A DNA stretch of 6,006 nt from an uncultured bacterium (lineage in GTDB: Bacteria > Planctomycetota > UBA1135 > UBA2386): assembly GCA_938003515.1 (NCBI GenBank), contig CALKYL010000085.1, forward strand, positions 1 through 6,006. Reading direction: 5' to 3'. Shown here in pieces: positions 1 through 4,955 of this stretch. The stretch's first letter is position 1. Every line of letters begins with the position of its first letter. The notes beneath the pieces are model-generated. The model saw only the letters and a program-made list of their open reading frames with translations, made no database searches and was not told the origin of the DNA. The translations under genes and the position numbers were made by a program.

Positions 1-356
1 CGGAGCCGGCGTTCGGTCGCCTCGGTCCACAGCTCCATGCTCGGCTCCCGCGACCAGTGCTCGCCCGCTCGTCGCAGCGCGGCGAGAGCCTCGTCGTCGC
101 GCCACTGGCCGCGCAGCATCAGCGCCTCGAGGATCAGCTCGTGGCAGCGTCGCATGCGCAGCTCGACGGACACCGCGGCGGCGCGGGCGTCGGGGTAGCG
201 CTCGTGGGCGACGGGCACGGCGTCGTAGGCGCGCAGCGCCGCGAGCAGGTCGTCGCGCTCGAGGGCGCGCTCCGCCGCGGCGAACGGGTCCTTCGGCGGG
301 ATCGCGCACGCGCCGCCGAGCAGCAGCGCGATCGTCACCGCCGACCTCGGGCTCAC
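1..356 (-). CDS. Putative lipoprotein with TPR-like helices (partial, C-terminus outside window)
   Basis: I do not recognise a named family. About 118 residues are visible before the frame leaves the window. The N-terminus (MSPRSAVTIALLLGGAC) is a short basic and hydrophobic leader ending in Cys17, which resembles a lipoprotein signal; the lipobox LGGAC is imperfect because Leu is at -4 instead of -3. Residues 24 to 118 are Ala/Arg/Glu-rich amphipathic helices (FAAAERALERDDLLAALRAY, then RDDEALAALRRAGEHW) with the spacing of TPR-like repeats, suggesting an envelope-anchored scaffold. The GTG start was chosen because GTGA overlaps the stop codon of the HD-GYP gene by 4 bases and because GAGGAG lies 5 bases upstream. 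It is therefore probably translated together with the sensor. Orthologous function is unknown, and the lipid anchor is an inference. Confidence 0.6.
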   Translation of the reverse strand, partial: MSPRSAVTIALLLGGACAIPPKDPFAAAERALERDDLLAALRAYDAVPVAHERYPDARAAAVSVELRMRRCHELILEALMLRGQWRDDEALAALRRAGEHWSREPSMELWTEATERRL

Positions 357-1792
357 GGCCGCTCCTCGAACGGGAAGTCGTCGTGCATCACCTCGAGCTC
401 GCTGTAGAGCTCGTGGGCGACCTCTTCCTCGTCGGACTCGGGCGCGACGACGCGCCACGGCAGCGTGCCGCCGGGCACGATCATGACCTCGCGATCCGGG
501 GCGTTGGGCGGGTCCTTCTCGATCTCCTCGGCGAACAGGTCGACGAGCCACGGGTCGAACACCTCGCCCTTGGCCCGGTCCAGCTGCCGCAGCGCCTCCT
601 GCCACTCGAGCGGTCGCTCCGCCGCGCACGTGGTCAGGAGGTCGAACGACGAGGCGATCGCGAGCACGCGCGAACCCAGCGGGATGCGGTCGCCGCGCAG
701 CCCGTCGGGCGTGCCTCGGCCGTCGTAGCGCTCGAGCTGGTGGCGCAGGATCTTCGCGATACGCCGCAGGGCCGGCACGCACTCGAGCTGCTCCGCGGCG
801 CGCACCGGGTGGTGCTCGAGCGAGAGCGCTTCGTCGGTCGTCAGCGGCCCGCGCTTCTGCAGGATCGACGGCCGCACCGACGCCTTGCCGAAGTCGACGA
901 GCCGGCACGCCATCGCCAGCTCCTGACGGTCCGCCGCCAACAGCTGCAGCCGCTCGGCGACGCGCGCCGCGAGCCGCGCCGTGCGGTCGCCGTGTCCCGG
1001 GGGCACGAGCCGCCGGGTCTCGAGCGCGTCGACGACCCGCAGCGCCATGGACACGAAGCCGTCGCTGACCCGCTGCAGCCCGTCCAGCATGCCCTTCTCG
1101 AGCTCGCGCATGGCCGAGCCCAGGTCCTGCAGCTCGCTCTCGAGACCCGCGGGCGACGAACCCGCGACCTCGCCGGCCGACAGCCGCATCAGGCCGGCGG
1201 TCGCTTCGCGCACGTGCGCCGACCAGTGGTGCCCGAGCATCGCGGCGGCGGCGACGAGCGTCAGGCACGACAGCAGGACGAGGCCGAACCACGTCGCGTC
1301 GAAGCCACCGACGACCGGACGCGGCTCGCACTGCAGGCGCACTTCGCCGATCACCTCGCCGCCGAAGCGCACCGGCGCGAGGCTCTCCCGCAGCGGCACG
1401 CCCTCGGCGAGCGTCGTCACGCGCTGGAACGGCTTCGACGTCGTCAGGAGCGCGAGCTGCCGGTCACCGAGCGCCAGGGCGGTGTCGATGACCACCCGGC
1501 CCTGCCGGTCGAGGATCAGGGCGCGGCCGCCGACCTGGTCGCGCACGACGGCGGCCAGCACCGACAGACGCATGACGTCGCCGCGGTCGAGCAGGGGTGC
1601 TGCGCGCTCCGCGAGCGACGTCGCCAGCGCGTGTTCGGCGTCCGCCTGGTCGCGGGCGCGCTGCTGGGCGTCGCGATCCGAGCCGAGGAACCCCAGCACG
1701 ACGGCGACGAAGAACGCGCCGACCGTCAGCGCGACCACGAGGCGGCGCGTCAGGGACCAGCCGCGCGCGCGACGTTCGATTCGGGGACCCAT
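353..1792 (-). CDS. Membrane sensor with Cache-like outer domain, HAMP-like linker and degenerate HD-GYP domain
   Basis: A 479-residue signalling protein. A basic N-terminus leads into TM1 (about 17-36), an extracytoplasmic domain (about 37-166) with Cache/PDC-like strands (ALILDRQGRVVIDT; VRFGGEVIGEVRL), TM2 (about 167-187), a HAMP-like helical linker (about 190-240), an HD-GYP domain (about 250-425) and an acidic tail. HD-GYP enzymes normally hydrolyse cyclic di-GMP with a di- or tri-iron centre. The fold is clear here (HGDRTARLA, GPLTTDEALSLEHHP, DGLRGDRIPLGSRVLAIA, FDPWLVDLF), but the catalytic positions are changed: HD is V299-D300, the later HH pair is Q352-L353, GYP is G360-T361-P362, and the Asp of the VAD motif is S381. 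H267 and H328 remain. It is probably catalytically dead, acting as a receptor or scaffold. An open frame continues upstream to 2278, but that part lies over the DUF3299 gene in another frame. ATG at 1792 fits the expected N-terminus; in-frame GTG codons at 1810 and 1816 are alternatives. None has a clear Shine-Dalgarno. Confidence 0.85.
   Translation of the reverse strand: MGPRIERRARGWSLTRRLVVALTVGAFFVAVVLGFLGSDRDAQQRARDQADAEHALATSLAERAAPLLDRGDVMRLSVLAAVVRDQVGGRALILDRQGRVVIDTALALGDRQLALLTTSKPFQRVTTLAEGVPLRESLAPVRFGGEVIGEVRLQCEPRPVVGGFDATWFGLVLLSCLTLVAAAAMLGHHWSAHVREATAGLMRLSAGEVAGSSPAGLESELQDLGSAMRELEKGMLDGLQRVSDGFVSMALRVVDALETRRLVPPGHGDRTARLAARVAERLQLLAADRQELAMACRLVDFGKASVRPSILQKRGPLTTDEALSLEHHPVRAAEQLECVPALRRIAKILRHQLERYDGRGTPDGLRGDRIPLGSRVLAIASSFDLLTTCAAERPLEWQEALRQLDRAKGEVFDPWLVDLFAEEIEKDPPNAPDREVMIVPGGTLPWRVVAPESDEEEVAHELYSELEVMHDDFPFEERP
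362..367 (-). promoter_or_regulatory. Ribosome binding site for the lipoprotein-like gene
   Basis: On the minus strand GAGGAG sits 5 bases before the GTG codon at 356, inside the last codons of the HD-GYP gene. It supports GTG as the true start and translational coupling across the GTGA junction. Confidence 0.55.
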
Positions 1793-1793
1793 C

Positions 1794-1814
1794 GCCGGTG
1801 CTATCGGCACCGGC
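1794..1814 (-). other. Perfect 8-bp hairpin abutting the HD-GYP start codon
   Basis: On the minus strand, arms GCCGGTGC and GCACCGGC enclose a 5-base loop. The stem ends one base before ATG 1792, so in mRNA it would cover the initiation region; if translation starts at GTG 1810 or 1816 it lies at the very start of the gene instead. A regulatory role is an inference. Confidence 0.35.
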
Positions 1815-1896
1815 ACGCCGCCGACTTGTGCCCCGGACCCCCTCTCGGCGGTGGCACCGGCCCGAACGGGGTCGCCGGGCGCTACAGCCCGACCCG

Positions 1897-1922
1897 CGGC
1901 GCCGTCCCCCCCGGCGGCGCCG
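1897..1922 (-). terminator. Possible terminator hairpin after the DUF3299 gene
   Basis: An inverted repeat with 8-bp arms CGGCGCCG (1897-1904 and 1915-1922) and a 10-base loop begins 16 bases after the TAG stop of the DUF3299 gene. A weaker 5-bp stem (CGGGC/GCCCG, 1876-1891) follows. There is no T-tract, so this is at best a terminator-like or mRNA-stabilising structure. In DNA this GC-rich, such stems also arise by chance. Confidence 0.3.
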
Positions 1923-1938
1923 GACTGCCCCGGCCGCG

Positions 1939-2706
1939 CTACTTGAAGCGGAGCGCCTCGAGGCTCTCGACGTGCAGCTGGTAGATGTCGACGCAGTAGC
2001 CGTCCATGACGGTTGCCTCGACCTTGAACGTGCCGATGATCTTCAGCGGGTCGAAGAAGTAGTCGGTCGTCTTGTCCTTCGGCATGACGACGCGAACGAT
2101 GCCGTGGATGTCCGGCGGCTGGCCGTAGCAGCACGACCACAGCGACTCGACGAGCAGGAACTCCTTGATGTTCTGCACCTCGTCGATCGGGAGCATGAAC
2201 CCGGTCATCAGGACCTTCTTGCCCGACAGGTCCTTGACGCGCTTCGGCATGCCCTTCAGCCCGTCCTCGTAGGGCCACGACGTCAGTTCGTCGAACGGCA
2301 GGATCTTGTCGAGGCCGGTGATCTTGCCGGCCTTGATCTCCTCGGCGAGCCGCTTCTCGGCCTGCAGCATCTGCTCGGCGCTGCGCATCGCCGCGATGTC
2401 GGCCGGATCGTTGCCCGCGGGCATCGGCTGGCCCTCGTCGGGGCGGTCGATGCGCGGCTCGTCGGGCTTCGGCTCACCCTGCCTGCCCGGCTCACCCTGC
2501 CTGCCCGGCTCACCCTGCTTGCCCGGGTCCTGCTCGCCGGCGCCGGGCTTCGGCTTGGGCTTCGGATCCTGCTTCGCGGGCTGCTCCCCGTTCCGCTTCG
2601 CGGGGTCCTGCACGACGGGCTTCGGCGTCGGGTCGCCCCGGCCGGGGGCGGGGTCCTGGCCGAGGACGAGGCCGGAGAGAACGAGCGCGCAGACCAGGAT
2701 CTTCAT
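1939..2706 (-). CDS. Secreted DUF3299 domain protein with Pro-rich, collagen-like linker
   Basis: A 255-residue exported protein of the DUF3299 family, whose biochemical role is not established. The N-terminus MKILVCALVLSGLVLGQDP is a signal peptide, probably cleaved near residue 16-17. Residues about 18-100 are a low-complexity Pro/Lys/Gln/Gly linker, including six Gly-X-Y triplets at 62-79. Residues 105-127 form a charged helix. The DUF3299 domain occupies about 135-255: KKVLMTGFMLPID (163-175), EFLLVESLWSCCYGQPPD (182-199) with the C192-C193 pair, GIVRVVM, then FKVEATVMDGYCVDIYQLH with C238 and H245. The Cys and His residues could bind a metal or form a disulfide; this is an inference. It follows the ABC permease gene after 115 bases, an arrangement known elsewhere, so it probably works with that transporter at the outer face of the membrane. 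ATG 2706 is the only start that gives the signal peptide; no Shine-Dalgarno precedes it. Confidence 0.85.
   Translation of the reverse strand: MKILVCALVLSGLVLGQDPAPGRGDPTPKPVVQDPAKRNGEQPAKQDPKPKPKPGAGEQDPGKQGEPGRQGEPGRQGEPKPDEPRIDRPDEGQPMPAGNDPADIAAMRSAEQMLQAEKRLAEEIKAGKITGLDKILPFDELTSWPYEDGLKGMPKRVKDLSGKKVLMTGFMLPIDEVQNIKEFLLVESLWSCCYGQPPDIHGIVRVVMPKDKTTDYFFDPLKIIGTFKVEATVMDGYCVDIYQLHVESLEALRFK
2471..2524 (-). repeat. Three tandem 18-bp units inside the DUF3299 gene
   Basis: The plus-strand unit GGCTCACCCTGCCTGCCC occurs at 2471-2488 and 2489-2506, and at 2507-2524 with one C-to-T change. The length is a multiple of three, so copy-number changes keep the frame. It encodes the repeated GEPGRQ hexapeptide (GEPGKQ in the variant copy) of the linker. 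Confidence 0.9.
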
Positions 2707-2821
2707 GTCGGAGGGGTGCCCGGGCGGGGCCGGAGGGGTGCATCGTATACGACGATCCGGGCCGCAACCTCCCGCGCGGCGCTTTTCCGCGGGGAGCGGC
2801 CGGCCGCCGCGCGACGGCGCG
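2707..2821 (-). promoter_or_regulatory. Structured gap between permease and DUF3299 genes, possible promoter
   Basis: This 115-base gap has no coding signal. Reading towards the DUF3299 gene it holds, in order: a 12-bp palindrome (2796-2807, GCGGCCGGCCGC); a bulged stem (2769-2796, arms CTCCC/GGGAG extended by GCG/CGC) that could follow the permease transcript; a 10-bp palindrome TCGTATACGA (2743-2752) containing a TATACG that could serve as a -10 element; and two 11-bp direct repeats near the start codon. No good -35 hexamer is seen at 16-18 bases. A separate promoter for the DUF3299 gene is plausible but unproven. Confidence 0.35.
2709..2741 (-). repeat. Two 11-bp direct repeats, 22 bp apart, before the DUF3299 start
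   Basis: Plus-strand CGGAGGGGTGC occurs exactly at 2709-2719 and 2731-2741; the copies start 22 bases apart, about two helical turns. The nearer copy ends 2 bases before the start codon. On the transcribed strand they read GCACCCCTCCG, which is anti-Shine-Dalgarno-like and not a ribosome site. They may be operator half-sites or chance in a C-rich leader. Confidence 0.45.
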
Positions 2822-4216
2822 TCAGTAGTTCTGCGCCAGGTTGTCGGCGACCTGGGTCAGCGAGCCCTTGACGGCCGGCGCGAGCCCCGCGACCGCCCCG
2901 ATGCCGCTGACCCCGAGCACCAGCCACAGCTCCCACAGGCGGAACTGCAGCGGGTCGAGCCAGACGCCGGTCGTGTCCTCGACGACGCCGCGCAGCCCGA
3001 ACGCCGCCGCGTGGCAGACGACGAGGCCGAGCACCGCGCCGAACAGCGACAAGAGCGCCGCCTCGCCGGTGATGATCGCCAGGATCTGCGCCCGGCGCGC
3101 GCCGAGCGAGCGCATGATCGCGATCTCGCGGCGGCGCTCGTTCATCGTGTTGTAGATCGCGACCGTGATCGACACCGCCGCGACCAGCAGCACGAGCCAC
3201 GCGATCACCGTCAGCGCGTCCGCGGCGTTGCCGACCTTGCGCAGGAAGTCCGGCACGACGTCCTGCGGCCACGCGACCTGCGCCTCGGGGTGCGAGCCGA
3301 ACTCGCGCCGCAGGATCTGCGGCCCCATGTGGTCGAGCGGGTCGGCGATCACCGCGGTCAGCCCGACGCGCATCGGGTCGACCGGCAGGTTCGCGACCTG
3401 CGCCGGGCTCTTGCCGCGCGGCACCTCGACCAGGAACACGCCGCCCTCGTGGCCGCCGATCAGCAGGTGGATGCCGAGCGGCAGGTAGATCGTCGAGTCG
3501 ATCGGCGAATTGGTCGGCGCCAGCACACCGACGACCTCGCAGGCGGCCTCGGGGTGCTCGTGCGAGCCGAACTCGCCGAGCTTGCCGTGCACCGGCGTGA
3601 CGACGTCGCCGAGGCCGAGATCGAGCGTGCGCGCGACGCGCGAGCCGATCACGCACTTCTTCCACGCAGCCTTCAGCTCGGGCCGCGGCGGCACGACCGT
3701 CTCGCCGGAGCGCTTGCCGTTCTCGTGCGCCGCCAGCGCCTCGGCGAGCTCGAGCAGCTCCTGCCACGAGAACGAGAACGGTCCGCCGGCGTCGAAGCCG
3801 AGCGGCGCGCGCTGCCACTCGAACTTCGTGAACATCTCGTCGAGCGTCGCGATGACCGGGAAGCCGAAGCGACTGACGCTGTCGCCGCGCGCCTGCGGGA
3901 TCGCGTAGCGCACCTGGCTGCGGCGGCTGTCGACCTGCGCCTGGCGCGGCCTCTTGCAGACGTCGAGCGGGATCAGCCCCGGCGCGTCGCCGACGTTGAA
4001 GATCGTGTTGAGCACCAGCTCGAGCTCGCTCGAGCCGTTCGGCCCGGCGATCGCCTGGTAGCCGCCGATCGCGCCCTGGTAGCGCGCCTCGGTCTGCTCG
4101 GCCATCACCAGGATCGACGCGTAGAGCGCCGTCGCGACCACGATCGACGCGGTCGTCAGCACGGTCGCGACGAGGCGGATGCGCAGGTTGCGCAGGCTGA
4201 TCGAGACGAGCTTCAC
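2822..4216 (-). CDS. FtsX/MacB-like ABC transporter permease
   Basis: A 464-residue inner-membrane permease of the MacB/LolC/FtsX type (ABC3/type VII). Such proteins do not usually carry solutes across the bilayer; they couple ATP hydrolysis in the cytoplasm to movement of an outer domain that extrudes lipoproteins, peptides or other envelope substrates. Visible layout: TM1 about 15-38, a large extracytoplasmic domain about 39-330 (MacB_PCD-like), TM2 about 333-355, then the cytoplasmic coupling stretch NERRREIAIMRSLGARR (359-375), which is diagnostic of the family, TM3 about 378-402 and TM4 about 431-450. The GTG start at 4216 overlaps the ATPase stop as GTGA and has GGAGGG 9 bases upstream; the first residues VKLVSISLRNLRIR are typical of the family. 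The open frame extends further upstream, but only across the ATPase gene. The substrate cannot be read from the sequence. Confidence 0.9.
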   Translation of the reverse strand: MKLVSISLRNLRIRLVATVLTTASIVVATALYASILVMAEQTEARYQGAIGGYQAIAGPNGSSELELVLNTIFNVGDAPGLIPLDVCKRPRQAQVDSRRSQVRYAIPQARGDSVSRFGFPVIATLDEMFTKFEWQRAPLGFDAGGPFSFSWQELLELAEALAAHENGKRSGETVVPPRPELKAAWKKCVIGSRVARTLDLGLGDVVTPVHGKLGEFGSHEHPEAACEVVGVLAPTNSPIDSTIYLPLGIHLLIGGHEGGVFLVEVPRGKSPAQVANLPVDPMRVGLTAVIADPLDHMGPQILRREFGSHPEAQVAWPQDVVPDFLRKVGNAADALTVIAWLVLLVAAVSITVAIYNTMNERRREIAIMRSLGARRAQILAIITGEAALLSLFGAVLGLVVCHAAAFGLRGVVEDTTGVWLDPLQFRLWELWLVLGVSGIGAVAGLAPAVKGSLTQVADNLAQNY

Positions 4217-4902
4217 GTCCCGGCGCCCTCCGCGACCGGCGCGTCGTCGCGCAGCGCCAGCAGGTCGACCGTGCGCTGCATGCGCGCGGCGGACTGGGGG
4301 TCGTGCGTCACCATGACGACGGTCTTGCCGCCGTCGCCGGCGATCTGCAGCAGCAGGTCGAGCACCTGCGTGCCGGTCGCCTTGTCCTGGTTGCCGAGCG
4401 GCTCGTCCATCAGGATCAGCTCGGGGTCGTTGACGAGCGCCCGGCAGATCGCGACGCGCTGCACCTGGCCGACCGACAGCTCGGCCGGCCGGTGGTGCAG
4501 CCGGTCGCCGAGGCCGACCTTCTCGAGCCACGCCTCGGCGCGCAGCTTCGCGTCGTGGCCGGCCCCCTTGCCGAACAGCGCCCCGAGCAGCACGTTCTCG
4601 AGCGCGGTGAACGGCTGCAGCAGGTTGAAGGTCTGGTAGACCATGCCGATGTGGCGGCCGCGGTGGCGGTCGCGCGCGGCCTCGCCCATGCGGTCGAGCC
4701 GCGCGCCGACGACCTCGACCTCGCCCTGGTCCGGCCGCAGGATCCCGGCCAGCACGTGCAGCAGCGTCGTCTTGCCGCTGCCCGAGCGGCCGACCAGCGC
4801 GACCTGCTCGCCGGCGGCGACGTCGAGGTGGTCGACTGCGCAGGCGAGCACGGACCGCGGGCCCTGGCGGTAGCTCTTCCGGACGTCGCGCAGGCGGATC
4901 AT
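4213..4902 (-). CDS. ABC transporter ATP-binding protein (MacB/LolD type)
   Basis: A 229-residue cytoplasmic ATPase that powers the adjoining permease. All ABC motifs are present in order: Walker A GRSGSGKTT (38-46), Q-loop Q90 in YQTFNLLQPFTALENV, signature LSVGQ (142-146, with Val in place of the usual second Gly), Walker B LILMDEP (162-168) with catalytic E167, a D-loop GNQD (170-173) where MacB/LolD relatives usually have GNLD, and the switch histidine H200 in VTHD. Length and the FNLLQPFTALENV stretch fit the MacB/LolD/FtsE group. ATG 4902 gives the standard MIRLRDVRKSY start; no Shine-Dalgarno precedes it, as for the DUF3299 and HD-GYP genes. The TGA stop overlaps the permease GTG. The Walker A, Walker B and H-loop residues are intact, so the enzyme should be active. 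Confidence 0.95.
   Translation of the reverse strand: MIRLRDVRKSYRQGPRSVLACAVDHLDVAAGEQVALVGRSGSGKTTLLHVLAGILRPDQGEVEVVGARLDRMGEAARDRHRGRHIGMVYQTFNLLQPFTALENVLLGALFGKGAGHDAKLRAEAWLEKVGLGDRLHHRPAELSVGQVQRVAICRALVNDPELILMDEPLGNQDKATGTQVLDLLLQIAGDGGKTVVMVTHDPQSAARMQRTVDLLALRDDAPVAEGAGT
4226..4231 (-). promoter_or_regulatory. Ribosome binding site for the permease
   Basis: GGAGGG on the minus strand lies 9 bases before GTG 4216, within the end of the ATPase gene. It decides the GTG start and fits coupled translation of the two transporter subunits. Confidence 0.55.
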
Positions 4903-4955
4903 GAGGGGTCGGGCCGGGGCCGGGCGCGCACGATACGCAATCGCGGGCCCGCCGG
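4903..4955 (-). promoter_or_regulatory. Short gap before the ATPase gene with a weak promoter-like element
   Basis: This 53-base gap contains an AT-richer island around 4930-4942. A possible -10 TATCGT (4935-4930) lies 18 bases after CTGACC, a 4-of-6 match to -35 that overlaps the TGA stop of the EboE-like gene. Both hexamers are weak, and the gap is also short enough for simple read-through from that gene. Confidence 0.2.

Noticed and set aside
383..1984. A 533-codon open frame on the plus strand
   Set aside because: It is a mirror of the HD-GYP gene with Arg/His/Gln-rich sequence and no family motifs.
1793..2278. Upstream extension of the HD-GYP frame that would give a 641-residue protein
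   Set aside because: This stretch overlaps the DUF3299 gene in another frame and reads as Arg/Gly/Ala-rich shadow sequence; the membrane-anchor N-terminus begins at 1792.
2471..2524. CRISPR array
   Set aside because: The units are contiguous 18-mers with no spacers and encode an in-frame peptide repeat.
2769..2807. Confident intrinsic terminator after the permease
   Set aside because: The stem is bulged and lacks a T-tract; in very GC-rich DNA such stems are common, so it is mentioned only within the intergenic entry.
4217..4531. Longer permease start about 105 codons upstream
   Set aside because: That region codes for the ATPase, and the GTG at 4216 has a ribosome site and gives the standard family N-terminus.
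2306..4639. A 777-codon open frame on the plus strand
   Set aside because: It is antisense to the permease, ATPase and DUF3299 genes, and its product is compositionally biased (Arg/Ala/Asp/His) with no recognisable domain. Such frames are expected in DNA of this GC content.
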